Shown here: positions 52,423 to 60,571 of the stretch, piece after piece
Layout of the letters: each line of letters starts with the position of its first letter
Position numbering within the stretch: position 1 is the stretch's first letter
From: Verrucomicrobiota bacterium
Lineage (GTDB): Bacteria; Verrucomicrobiota; Verrucomicrobiia; Palsa-1439
Length of the DNA: 64,000 nt
Assembly (NCBI GenBank): GCA_016871575.1
Contig: VHCW01000012.1
Coordinates: forward strand, 1-64,000
Reading direction: 5' to 3'
The notes under the pieces: generated by a model
Told to the model about the DNA's origin: nothing
The model's input: only the letters and a program-made list of their open reading frames with translations
Databases searched by the model: none
Program-made: the position numbers and the translations under genes

Positions 52423-53568
52423 ATGAACGGAGTATTTGCACTCGAAGACGGCACCGTGTTCCGCGGCAGCGGGTTTGGCGCGACAGCCACCGCTTGCGGT
52501 GAAGCTGTCTTCAATACGTCCATCACCGGCTACCAGGAAATCCTCACCGATCCATCCTACAAAGGCCAGATCGTCGCGATGACCTACACCCAGATCGGCA
52601 ACTACGGCATCAACCCCGAGGACGTCGAAAGCTGGAAACCGCACGTCGCCGGGTTCCTCGTCCGCGAACTGTCCGCCGTCGTCTCCAACTGGCGCAGCAC
52701 GCAATCGTTGCCCGACTACCTCGCCGAGAACAAGATTCCCGCTGTCCAAGGTATTGACACCCGCGCGCTCACCAAGATTCTCCGCGTCAAAGGCGCGATG
52801 AAATCCTGCATCTCCACGGAGAAACTCACCGACAAGGAAGCCGTCGCGCGCGCGAAAGAATGGCGCGGCATCGTCGGCGTGGACTACGTCAAGGAAGTCA
52901 CCCACCCCAAACCGTTCGCGTGGGACCCCGACGACAAGCTCAGTAGCAACTGGAAGATCGAGCGCGGCGCCGATGGCCAGATGCACTACACCGACGAGCT
53001 GCGCCCCGCCGACATCCCGATTGTCGCGTTCGACTACGGCATCAAATACAACATCCTCCGCCGCCTCCGGCAGCGCGGGTTCAAAGTCCAAGTCGTCCCC
53101 GCGACCACGACCGCCGAGGAAGCGTTGAAATACAAACCCGCCGGCATCTTCCTCTCCAACGGTCCCGGCGATCCCGACGCGTTGCCGTATGCCCATGCCG
53201 CCGTCCGCGGCCTCCTCGGCAAAGTGCCGATCTTCGGAATTTGTCTCGGCCACCAAATCCTCGGACACGCCTACGGCGGCCGCACCTTCAAACTCAAATT
53301 CGGACATCGCGGCGGCAACCAGCCCGTCAAGGATTTGCCGACTGGCAAAGTCGCCATCACCTCGCAGAACCACGGCTTCGCCGTTGACCCGAAGAGTCTG
53401 CCGTCAGACGTCGAAGTCACGCACATCAACCTCAACGACCAGACCGTCGAGGGAATGCGCCACAAGAAATTGCCGGTCTTCAGCGTTCAATATCACCCCG
53501 AAGCCAGCCCCGGCCCCCACGACGCCGGCTACCTCTTCGACCAATTTCGTGAGCTGATTACAAGATAG
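52423..53568 (+). CDS. carA: Carbamoyl-phosphate synthase small (glutaminase) subunit
   Basis: 381 residues. Hydrolyses glutamine and feeds ammonia to CarB to make carbamoyl phosphate for pyrimidines and arginine. N-terminal domain [15 protein letters not shown] and [18 protein letters not shown]; class I glutamine amidotransferase domain with [12 protein letters not shown], nucleophile Cys in [17 protein letters not shown] and the His/Glu pair in [13 protein letters not shown]. The C-terminus is FRELITR, unlike FRELIEKQ in the two carA remnants at 27-28 kb. carB does not follow; toxin-antitoxin genes or remnants lie on both sides. Confidence 0.96.
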   Translation: MNGVFALEDGTVFRGSGFGATATACGEAVFNTSITGYQEILTDPSYKGQIVAMTYTQIGNYGINPEDVESWKPHVAGFLVRELSAVVSNWRSTQSLPDYLAENKIPAVQGIDTRALTKILRVKGAMKSCISTEKLTDKEAVARAKEWRGIVGVDYVKEVTHPKPFAWDPDDKLSSNWKIERGADGQMHYTDELRPADIPIVAFDYGIKYNILRRLRQRGFKVQVVPATTTAEEALKYKPAGIFLSNGPGDPDALPYAHAAVRGLLGKVPIFGICLGHQILGHAYGGRTFKLKFGHRGGNQPVKDLPTGKVAITSQNHGFAVDPKSLPSDVEVTHINLNDQTVEGMRHKKLPVFSVQYHPEASPGPHDAGYLFDQFRELITR

Positions 53569-53587
53569 AGGAGCGGTGCAGATTGGG

Positions 53588-53665
53588 GTTGTCGCTGCGC
53601 TTCTGCGAAGCGCAGATCAGATTTTCCTGCGCGTCACGGCACTTCACAGAAGCGCGGCTACATCA
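53588..53665. repeat. REP pair (CTGCGCTTCTGCGAAGCGCAG type)
   Basis: A CTGCGCTT-CTGCG-AAGCGCAG hairpin preceded by GTTG, and an inverted partner ending GGCTAC about 50 nt later. It lies in the 261-bp gap after carA. Confidence 0.7.
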
Positions 53666-53715
53666 AACTTTACCATTGCTCCGTACTGGGATGTAATTCG
53701 ATATTTTGGCAAAGA

Positions 53716-53775
53716 GCCGCCGGGACGGCGGCTACTACACCGCACGTTGGTGTAGTGGCGTCCGTCCCGGACGCC
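53716..53775. repeat. REPIN (same family as 44757-44816)
   Basis: GCCGCCGGGACGGCGGC followed by TACTAC, then GTAG and GGCGTCCGTCCCGGACGCC. The 5' flank GGCAAAGAGCC is also shared with the copy at 44.8 kb. Confidence 0.85.
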
Positions 53776-53792
53776 CTCCGTGGTTGCCATGC

Positions 53793-53820
53793 TTGCCAGT
53801 CAACCGCTGTTCGTTATATG
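53793..53820 (+). promoter_or_regulatory. Predicted leaderless promoter of an orphan antitoxin
   Basis: TTGCCA, 16 nt, TATATG, then 9 nt to the ATG at 53830. Confidence 0.4.
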
Positions 53821-53829
53821 TTTTGCCGC

Positions 53830-54084
53830 ATGAGCACGTTGGCGGAAATCGAGAAGGCCACGGAGAAATTGCCGGCTGAACAGAAGCAGGAGTTGATGCT
53901 GTTTCTGGCCGCCCGACTGCGCGCGGCAGGAGCAAAGCTGCCGGAGCCGCGCCAGTTCTCCCGCGAGCAGACGGCGGCGTGGATTGCCGAGGATGAGGCC
54001 GATCTCGAACGGTTCCGGAACTGTTCCTCGACACCAGCATCCAATATCATACGGAAGCCAGCCTTGGGGAATTGCGATTCTTGA
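53830..54084 (+). CDS. Orphan antitoxin-like gene fused to a toxin remnant
   Basis: 84 codons. MSTLAEIEKATEKLPAEQKQ then ELMLFLAARLR, with a QFSREQTAAWIAEDEADLER arm, looks like an addiction-module antitoxin. Its end runs out of frame through text whose other frame encodes LFLDTSIQYHTEASLGEL, the start of a PIN-type toxin, which stops after 28 codons. The toxin has therefore been lost by deletion and the antitoxin end is altered. Confidence 0.6.
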   Translation: MSTLAEIEKATEKLPAEQKQELMLFLAARLRAAGAKLPEPRQFSREQTAAWIAEDEADLERFRNCSSTPASNIIRKPALGNCDS

Positions 54085-54109
54085 CTTTCAATTGCGGGAA
54101 GCGTAGGGA
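54081..54109 (+). promoter_or_regulatory. Predicted leaderless promoter before the 54.1-kb exported-protein gene
   Basis: TTGACT, 17 nt, TAGGGA, then 8 nt to the ATG at 54118. Confidence 0.45.
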
Positions 54110-54117
54110 ACCGGGCC

Positions 54118-55074
54118 ATGCGCTCGAACCATATCGGGTTTTGGGTTGTCTTTGCATCGGTTGCCTGCACCGTTCTCGCTCAAGAGAAACTTGTCCGCAA
54201 TGAGGCGGAGCAGTCGTTTGCATTCGACACGCCGGTGATGTCGGGCTGCATCAGCACCACCGGCAGTTACCATGGCGTGACGCGATTGGTGGACAAGCGG
54301 TCCGGCAAACAACTCACCGATACCCGTTACAGCGCGCTCAATCTGTTCCGGCTCTTCTCTGTCAATCTCGGCATGGGCACGCCGCGCACGATGGAACGCA
54401 AAGTCCGCGCGACGGACACCGCCGTCGAGATCACGTGGCCGCCTACTCCCGAACATCAAGGCGAGATCACGGCGCGCTATCAAGTGAGCGGGCCGGACAC
54501 GATTGATCTGCGGCTGACGCTACGCGTCAAGGGCACCTACGCCGGCTACGAGCTGCTGCTGCCGAACTACTTCGACACGACGATGATTCCGCATGTTTAT
54601 CTGAAGGGACGGGCACACGCCGGCAAAACGCCCACCGCGGACTTGGTGGTGCCGATGTTGAGCGAGGTCTATCGCGGCTGTTGCCTCGTCTTCCCGCGCG
54701 ATGCTCATGCGGCGCGGCGTCCGTTGGACGGGCGGTGGGAACGCAGCGAGTTCAAGATGCCCACGGCGCCGTTCTTTCCGGTCCGACACTACGCGCACCC
54801 GGTGACGTTCATGACCAATCCGGAGAAGAAGACCGCCGTCGTGCTGATGATGCGGCGGCCGAGTTGCTCGGCAATCAGCGCGCGTTACTTCGCCGAACGC
54901 ATGGAGGACCGCGCCACGTCGTACAGCGCGGTGGATTTCCTCGTGTTCGGCGATGACCTGCTGCCGGGCGATGTGCGCACGGCGGATGTCCGTCTTGTGG
55001 TGACGCCGCTGGATGCGGAGATGTCGCAGCCGTTGAAACTGTACGAGAAATTCCTGTCCGAACCAGAACGGTGA
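54118..55074 (+). CDS. Exported protein of unknown function
   Basis: 318 residues with signal peptide (MRSNHIGFWVVFASVACTVLA). The body is beta-rich (VEITWPPTPEHQGEITARYQ, LLPNYFDTTMIPHVYLKG, HPVTFMTNPEKKTAVVLMM), suggesting a galactose-mutarotase-like or other super-sandwich carbohydrate-binding fold. No catalytic motif or family recognised. It is in an operon with a Gfo/Idh oxidoreductase 4 nt downstream, so a sugar-related role is likely. Confidence 0.7.
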   Translation: MRSNHIGFWVVFASVACTVLAQEKLVRNEAEQSFAFDTPVMSGCISTTGSYHGVTRLVDKRSGKQLTDTRYSALNLFRLFSVNLGMGTPRTMERKVRATDTAVEITWPPTPEHQGEITARYQVSGPDTIDLRLTLRVKGTYAGYELLLPNYFDTTMIPHVYLKGRAHAGKTPTADLVVPMLSEVYRGCCLVFPRDAHAARRPLDGRWERSEFKMPTAPFFPVRHYAHPVTFMTNPEKKTAVVLMMRRPSCSAISARYFAERMEDRATSYSAVDFLVFGDDLLPGDVRTADVRLVVTPLDAEMSQPLKLYEKFLSEPER

Positions 55075-55078
55075 TTCT

Positions 55079-56359
55079 ATGAACGAAGCTACCAGCAGTC
55101 GTCGTGATTTCCTGAAAACGTCCGGCGCCACGGCATTGGGCGCGCTCGCGTTTCCTCACATCCTCTCCGCTGCTCCCAACACCCAGACGCTGCGTATCGG
55201 TCTCATCGGCTGCGGCGGACGCGGCACCGGCGCGGCGAAGGAAGCGTTGAACGCCGACAGCAACACCGCAGTCGTTGCGCTCGGAGACTTGTTCGAGGAC
55301 CGACTGGCGCAAGGCCTTGATGCGCTGCGGAAACACGCACCCGACCGGGTACGAATTGACAAGGCGCGCTGCTTCCTTGGTTTCGACGCCTACCGAAAAG
55401 TTATCGCCAGCGATGTGGATGTCGTCTTGCTCGCCACGCCGCCGGCGTTCCGTCCACAGTATTTGAAGGCCGCCATCGAAGCGGGGAAACATGTTTTTGC
55501 CGAGTGCACTGCTGGCGTGGATGCGCCGGGCATCCGTTCGTTCCTGCGTTCGGCGGAACTGGCCGAGTCCAAGCGCCTCGGAATTCTCTCCGGTTTTTGT
55601 TGGCGTTACGACAACTCCGCCCGCGCGGCCCTCGAACAGATTCGTGCCGGTGCCATTGGCAAGATTCGCGCGGTTTATGCCACTTATCATCGTCAGGGTT
55701 TTAATAAATACTACGGCAAGGAACGCCGCCCGGAGTGGAACGACCTGCAATGGCAGATTCGCGACTGGGGTGACTTCCTCTGGCTCGGCGGTGATTTCTG
55801 CATCAACCTCTCCGGCGGCCACAGCGTGGACAAAATGGCTTGGTGGCTGAATGATGTGATGCCCATCAAGGCAGTCGGCGTCGGTGGACGACAATTCCCC
55901 GGCGAAGGCGACACGTTTGACCACGCCCAGATTAACTATGAGTATGCGGATGGCATCCGTGGATTTCTCGGAGTGCGCAGTCAGGACGGATGTCACCGGG
56001 AGAACGCCGACTACATCATCGGCGCCACGGGAGTCTGCACGATTGGCCGTGGCCCCGCCCCGGTCATCACCGGCGTAAACTCGTGGACATTCACCGGCAA
56101 GCGGACCCGCATGCATCAAGTCGAGCATGACGAATTCTTCGCTTCGATCCGTTCCGGCCGGCCCATCAACGACGGGCGCCGCATGGCGCACACGACATTG
56201 ATGGCGCTCATGGGCCGCATGGCCGCCTACACCGGCCAGGAAATCACGTGGGAACAAGCGCTCAATTCCAAGCAACAACTCGTGCCTGACGAACTCGACT
56301 GGAACACGAAGATCGAATTGACCCCGCCGCCGCAGCCGGGCCAGACGAAGTTTGTTTAG
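55079..56359 (+). CDS. Tat-exported Gfo/Idh/MocA family protein with altered EKP motif
   Basis: 426 residues. Twin-arginine signal SRRDFLKTSGATALGALAF; NAD-binding LRIGLIGCGGRGTGAA near 45-60; the substrate domain includes FCWRYDNSARAALEQIRAGA and WLGGDFCINLSGGHSVDKMAWW. At the place of the catalytic E-K-P the protein reads HVFAECTAGVD, so the usual lysine is absent. It either uses a different residue or is not a classical dehydrogenase. Follows the unknown exported gene by 4 nt. Confidence 0.85.
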   Translation: MNEATSSRRDFLKTSGATALGALAFPHILSAAPNTQTLRIGLIGCGGRGTGAAKEALNADSNTAVVALGDLFEDRLAQGLDALRKHAPDRVRIDKARCFLGFDAYRKVIASDVDVVLLATPPAFRPQYLKAAIEAGKHVFAECTAGVDAPGIRSFLRSAELAESKRLGILSGFCWRYDNSARAALEQIRAGAIGKIRAVYATYHRQGFNKYYGKERRPEWNDLQWQIRDWGDFLWLGGDFCINLSGGHSVDKMAWWLNDVMPIKAVGVGGRQFPGEGDTFDHAQINYEYADGIRGFLGVRSQDGCHRENADYIIGATGVCTIGRGPAPVITGVNSWTFTGKRTRMHQVEHDEFFASIRSGRPINDGRRMAHTTLMALMGRMAAYTGQEITWEQALNSKQQLVPDELDWNTKIELTPPPQPGQTKFV

Positions 56360-56363
56360 GAAA

Positions 56364-56425
56364 GTTGTCCTCACGCTCCGCGTGAGGAACGATCCCGGAA
56401 CCATCACGCGGAGCGTGATGAGTAC
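56364..56425. repeat. REPIN (same family as the one inside the beta-helix gene)
   Basis: GTTGTC + CCTCACGCTCCGCGTGAGG, spacer, CATCACGCGGAGCGTGATG + AGTAC, starting 4 nt after the oxidoreductase stop. Here it is extragenic. Confidence 0.9.
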
Positions 56426-56531
56426 TTTTTACTGCGTAAACAAGTTGGGCCGACGACGCGCACTTTCACGGCAACAGCTTCCGGTGTTGTTCCGACTTGA
56501 AAACTGGCCGGCGAATTCAGCAGGCGCAACG

Positions 56532-57683
56532 CTACTTCTTCTCGGCGGGAGGCGGCAAAGGCAGAATGGCGAGCGCTGTCCTGTCCGGCAACGCGGGGAA
56601 CTTGGCGTGCGGTTCGGTCTGGTACCAGAACGCGACCGAGGCGATGTCGTCCTGCAACGGAAGATAGCGGCGATCCGGTTGCCAGCCGAGCGCCTGAATC
56701 GTGACGCGCAAATCCTTCTCGAAACGGATCGGGTCGGTGATGTGCCAGCGGTAAAGGCCGAAGCGTTGCGGCGGCACATAAGCGGAATCGGGCGGAATGA
56801 CTTGCGGCAGTCCCGCGTACGGCGTGCTGAATGGCTGGTATTTCTTCGTCTCGCGGTTCTCGAAGTTGTAGGAGCCGCAGAAATAATCTTCCGTGCCGGT
56901 GCCGCAGATCGTCGGCCACTCCTTGTCGCCGTCCATGAAGAACTTGATCTCGCCTTCGCCCCACCAGCCGGGGCTGCGCGCTTCCCACGCCATGTAGGTG
57001 CCGACGTAATGGCCGCGTCCCTTGACGCCGTCGAGGACAGTGTAAATCCCTTTTTGCTGAAGCGGGTTCTCGCGTCGGAACTGCGCGTGCAGGTAGGCGG
57101 CGTCGCGCGGCACGGGCGCGAGCGCGTAGTTGATCTGGTAGTAGAGCGTCATGGGTCTGGAGTCCCGGTTCTCGAATGTGATGCGGGCCTTTTTGCGGAA
57201 CGGCATCGGCCAGTAGCAGTTGAACGCGCTGCCGGGATTGACGCAGACCGCCAGCGAATTGATCTGGCAGTATTTGCCCCAGCCGCACGCGAAGAAATCG
57301 CCGACCGGACATTCGATGGACGGCTCCGGTTCGTCGTCCCAGTAAAACCGGATGATCGAGTGGCGCCAGTTGCCGGTCGGCGTCATCCAGATTTGCTGGA
57401 TGCAACCCGGTCCTTTGATCTCGCCGAGCGTGAAGGTCGTGTTCGGCTCGATGCGGACGGAGGGCGACACCTTCCATCCCTGACCCAGATCGCGCGCGGC
57501 GTTTTTGCCGGTGCCCTCCGTCGCCATCCCAGCCTTGCCTTTTTCGCCGGTGAAATTCTCCGGGCTGATCGAGCGCGACTGGGCTGCCGATAATTGGTGC
57601 AGGTTTTCCAACCCGCTGAACTCTTGCGTGCTTCTGCACGAAACAAGCGCCAACGCGAACACCGCACAAAGGATCGTTCTCAT
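56532..57683 (-). CDS. GH172-family (DUF2961) lipoprotein glycosidase
   Basis: 383 residues. Lipoprotein signal MRTILCAVFALALVSC. DUF2961 body: GPGCIQQIWMTPTGNWRHSI, ECPVGDFFACGWG, FENRDSRPMTLYYQINYAL, and the conserved acid segment ICGTGTEDYFCGSYNFE. GH172 includes difructose dianhydride and D-arabinofuranose-acting enzymes, so a role in furanoside release is plausible. The start is supported by a strong GGAGGAG 7 nt upstream, unlike the leaderless genes. Confidence 0.87.
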   Translation of the reverse strand: MRTILCAVFALALVSCRSTQEFSGLENLHQLSAAQSRSISPENFTGEKGKAGMATEGTGKNAARDLGQGWKVSPSVRIEPNTTFTLGEIKGPGCIQQIWMTPTGNWRHSIIRFYWDDEPEPSIECPVGDFFACGWGKYCQINSLAVCVNPGSAFNCYWPMPFRKKARITFENRDSRPMTLYYQINYALAPVPRDAAYLHAQFRRENPLQQKGIYTVLDGVKGRGHYVGTYMAWEARSPGWWGEGEIKFFMDGDKEWPTICGTGTEDYFCGSYNFENRETKKYQPFSTPYAGLPQVIPPDSAYVPPQRFGLYRWHITDPIRFEKDLRVTIQALGWQPDRRYLPLQDDIASVAFWYQTEPHAKFPALPDRTALAILPLPPPAEKK

Positions 57684-57749
57684 GTCATGGCTCCTCCGGT
57701 TATTGGCCGGTGAGAATACTGCTGCAAACGCGCCGAGACAAGCCAACGC

Positions 57750-59672
57750 TCAGCCGACAACGATGAGGCGGATTTCCTCCGGCAGTTGGGAGCCGACTTG
57801 TTCCAGCAGGTTGCCGCGCAAGAGGCGCGTGAACGCCATGCGCCGGGAATGTCCCAAGATCAGCGAATCCACGCCCGCAATGGCCGCGTGGTCGAGGATG
57901 GTCCAGGCGAGGTCGTCGCTGACCGCATAGATGGTGGTGATTTTGACGTCCTCGGCGATGGAGCGGATGGCGTGGAACACGGCCTGCGCCTCGGTGTCTT
58001 CTTCCTCCACCAGCCGGGTCGGAATGGTGGTGAACACCTCGCGAATAAAAAGAACGTAGAGTTCGGCTTGATGAACGCGGGCCTGCTCGATGGCAAAGCG
58101 CAGGGTCGGCGTCACGCCGCGCGCAGCGACCATGATGGCGCCGGTGTGGCGTTCGGGTCCCAACTGCTTGACCAGTTTGACCACCAATTCCTCGGAGGGC
58201 TGCGCCATGGCGTGTTCCGCTTCGACGTGCGGCAGCAGGGTGCGTTTCAAGCGCGACAAGATGGGCGGCACGGGAATGTTGTGCGCGTGCGACCAGTCGG
58301 AGAGCGCCAGCATCCAACGCCCGAACCACGACGGCAGGCGAACGCCCTTGTGGAACGCGCGCGCGCCAAACCCCAGCGCCAGCACCGTTCCGGCAAACAG
58401 GGCGGCCATCGGCTTGGTGACGGCGATGGTGATCTCGATGGCCAGCACCACCACAAACGTCGCGGCCATGACGCTGCGTTCGGTGCGTGTCATTGGCAGT
58501 TGGAAATTGAACACGCAGGAGCCGAGATTGACCGCGATGGCGCCGACGACGCCGATGGCGTACAAGACCGCCAAGCCATGCAGCGCGTTCTCGGTCTGGA
58601 TGTCGAGCACGAGGATCGGCGCCAAAATGGCGATCAGCATCAAAATCCACGGCACGCCGAAACGGTTCAACCGGCCGAACTGCGCCGGCATCTCGTTGTC
58701 CTTGCACATCAGGTAGAGTACGCTGACCAAGGCGACGATGGCCGTGTTGGTCGCGCTCAACAACAGCCCGCCAATCACCAAGCTCGTCAGGTCCGCAAAC
58801 GGCGTGTGCTGGCCGAGCCACCCCAACCACGACACGTTCCGGAGCGGCTCGTCCACGAACACCTGCCCCATGTAACGCAACATGTCGCCTTCATGATCGC
58901 GGGCGCCGAGGTTGGGGATCGCGTTCATCGCCAGCCCGAACAACATCGTCAGCACCACCACTTCGATCAGGACCGGCCAAATCGCCTTGCGCGCCGTCAC
59001 CGACACGCGCGGCTGGGCGCTGCTCGCGCCGGGGTCCAGTTTCATCACGCCCGTCATGTTGGCGATGGACTCGACGCCGGAGAGCGCGAGGATGACGCCG
59101 GTAAACGCCACCCACCATTCCATCGGCGCGCGACGGGGTCGCTCCAGATTCGCCACCGCCGCCGGCAAATGCGGCAGGCAGGCCACCGCCAATATCGCCA
59201 TCACCGCCACGGTGGCCAGCGCGAGCCAGATCGCCAGCGTCCCGGAATGGCGCGGCCCGAAAAAGTTCACCGCGCCGATGATGAAAATCGTCAGGATCGC
59301 CCAGCGTTTCGCGTCCTCGTAGGTGAACCCGAAATAGACGAACGCCTCAAAACAACTCAATGCCGCCGTGACCAGATAATTGGCCACCAGCAGGAATCCG
59401 CCGATTAGCGCCAGGTGACGGGAGTGGGCGCGCGCCGCCGAATAGACGCCGCCGCCTTCGGGGAAGTATTTGCAGACCCAGATGTAGTTGAAACCGACGA
59501 TGGCCGTCAACAGGCCGACGGCGAGCACCAGCCAGAACGAGCTTTGCATCGCGATGGCAAACGCGATGCCCGTGACGTATGCCTTGCTCGTGCCCCAATC
59601 GCCGTAGAGCAAGGCCGCCGCTCGTTTCCAATCCACGTTGCGTGGACGGGTTGCGCCTGTTGATAGTTCCAT
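57750..59672 (-). CDS. APC-superfamily permease with C-terminal UspA-like domain
   Basis: 640 residues. About 10-480 is an amino-acid/polyamine/cation permease: YGDWGTSKAYVTGIAFAIA, YFPEGGGVYSAARAHSRHLA, ILALSGVESIANMTGVMKL, with about 12 membrane spans. About 510-640 is a universal-stress-type alpha/beta domain (HTGAIMVAARGVTPTLRFAI, then LILGHSRRMAFTRLLRGN, an approximate ATP loop). Such fusions probably sense nucleotide to control transport. The start at ATG 59672 omits a weak upstream extension. Substrate unknown. Confidence 0.85.
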   Translation of the reverse strand: MELSTGATRPRNVDWKRAAALLYGDWGTSKAYVTGIAFAIAMQSSFWLVLAVGLLTAIVGFNYIWVCKYFPEGGGVYSAARAHSRHLALIGGFLLVANYLVTAALSCFEAFVYFGFTYEDAKRWAILTIFIIGAVNFFGPRHSGTLAIWLALATVAVMAILAVACLPHLPAAVANLERPRRAPMEWWVAFTGVILALSGVESIANMTGVMKLDPGASSAQPRVSVTARKAIWPVLIEVVVLTMLFGLAMNAIPNLGARDHEGDMLRYMGQVFVDEPLRNVSWLGWLGQHTPFADLTSLVIGGLLLSATNTAIVALVSVLYLMCKDNEMPAQFGRLNRFGVPWILMLIAILAPILVLDIQTENALHGLAVLYAIGVVGAIAVNLGSCVFNFQLPMTRTERSVMAATFVVVLAIEITIAVTKPMAALFAGTVLALGFGARAFHKGVRLPSWFGRWMLALSDWSHAHNIPVPPILSRLKRTLLPHVEAEHAMAQPSEELVVKLVKQLGPERHTGAIMVAARGVTPTLRFAIEQARVHQAELYVLFIREVFTTIPTRLVEEEDTEAQAVFHAIRSIAEDVKITTIYAVSDDLAWTILDHAAIAGVDSLILGHSRRMAFTRLLRGNLLEQVGSQLPEEIRLIVVG

Positions 59673-59767
59673 AACTGGCAGCGGAACACACGTGTCCGCC
59701 GACAAAGGCTGGACGCTAACGCAACCCGCCCCCCAGCGCAAGCCCGGCGTTACCGGTGCAATTCCTA

Positions 59768-59796
59768 TTGAGTTGCCGGGAGAATTCCGGTAGAAG
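59768..59796 (+). promoter_or_regulatory. Predicted leaderless promoter of the ThuA-oxidoreductase operon
   Basis: TTGAGT, 17 nt, TAGAAG, then 7 nt to the ATG at 59804. Confidence 0.4.
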
Positions 59797-59803
59797 TCAG
59801 CCC

Positions 59804-60571
59804 ATGCGAAATGTTCTCGTCACTGCTTTGTTGGTGCCATTGATCGCCGGCGCCATTTCGATACGCGCGGAGAATCCCAAAGTGCTCATCTATACCCGTA
59901 ACGGTCCGACGCTCGACGGCAAGAAAGGCTACGTTCACGACAACATTGCCGCCAACGTCGCCATGCTCCAACAGCTCGGCAAGGACAACGGGTTCGCCAC
60001 CGATGTCACCGACCAGCCCGACGTGTTCACCGACGCCAACCTCAAGCAGTACCGCGCCATCATCTTCGCCAACTCCAACAACCGGGCATTCGACACCGAG
60101 GAGCAGAAGGCCGCGTTCCAGCGGTTTGTCCGCGGCGGCGGCGGGATCGTCGGCATTCACTCCGCCTGCGCCTCCGAGCGGGACTGGCCGTGGTTCTGGG
60201 CAATGATGGGCGGCACGTTTGTCCGGCACCCGAAACTCCAGCCGTTCACCATCAACGTCTTGGACCGTAAACACCCCTCGACCGCCCATCTCGGCGCGAC
60301 GTGGCAATGGGAAGACGAGTTCTATTTCCTCAAGGAAATGCCCAAAGACCTCCACGTCCTCCTCGAAGGCGACCTGACCAAGCTGAACGACCCGAAGAAA
60401 GACCTGAACGAAAAAAGCCGTCCGCTGGCGTGGTGCCACGAGTTCGAGGGCGGGCGCGTCTGGTTCACCGCGCTCGGCCACAAGAAGGAACATTATTCCG
60501 ATCCCAATTTGCAGAAACACATCCTCGGCGGCATCCGCTGGGCCATGACGAAAAAGGAGAAAACCAAATGA
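59804..60571 (+). CDS. Exported ThuA-domain protein
   Basis: 255 residues: signal peptide (MRNVLVTALLVPLIAGAISIRA), then a class I amidotransferase-like ThuA fold: KVLIYTRNG, FTDANLKQYRAIIFANSN, FQRFVRGGGGIVGIHSACA, HPKLQPFTINVLDRKHPSTA, FTALGHKKEHYSDP. ThuA proteins accompany Gfo/Idh enzymes in trehalose and other disaccharide oxidation pathways. The stop overlaps such a gene here (ATGA). Confidence 0.88.
   Translation: MRNVLVTALLVPLIAGAISIRAENPKVLIYTRNGPTLDGKKGYVHDNIAANVAMLQQLGKDNGFATDVTDQPDVFTDANLKQYRAIIFANSNNRAFDTEEQKAAFQRFVRGGGGIVGIHSACASERDWPWFWAMMGGTFVRHPKLQPFTINVLDRKHPSTAHLGATWQWEDEFYFLKEMPKDLHVLLEGDLTKLNDPKKDLNEKSRPLAWCHEFEGGRVWFTALGHKKEHYSDPNLQKHILGGIRWAMTKKEKTK

Noticed and set aside
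57750-58830. A 376-codon alternative minus-strand frame overlapping the permease end
   Set aside because: Out-of-frame shadow of the APC-UspA gene with Arg/His/Gly-biased composition.
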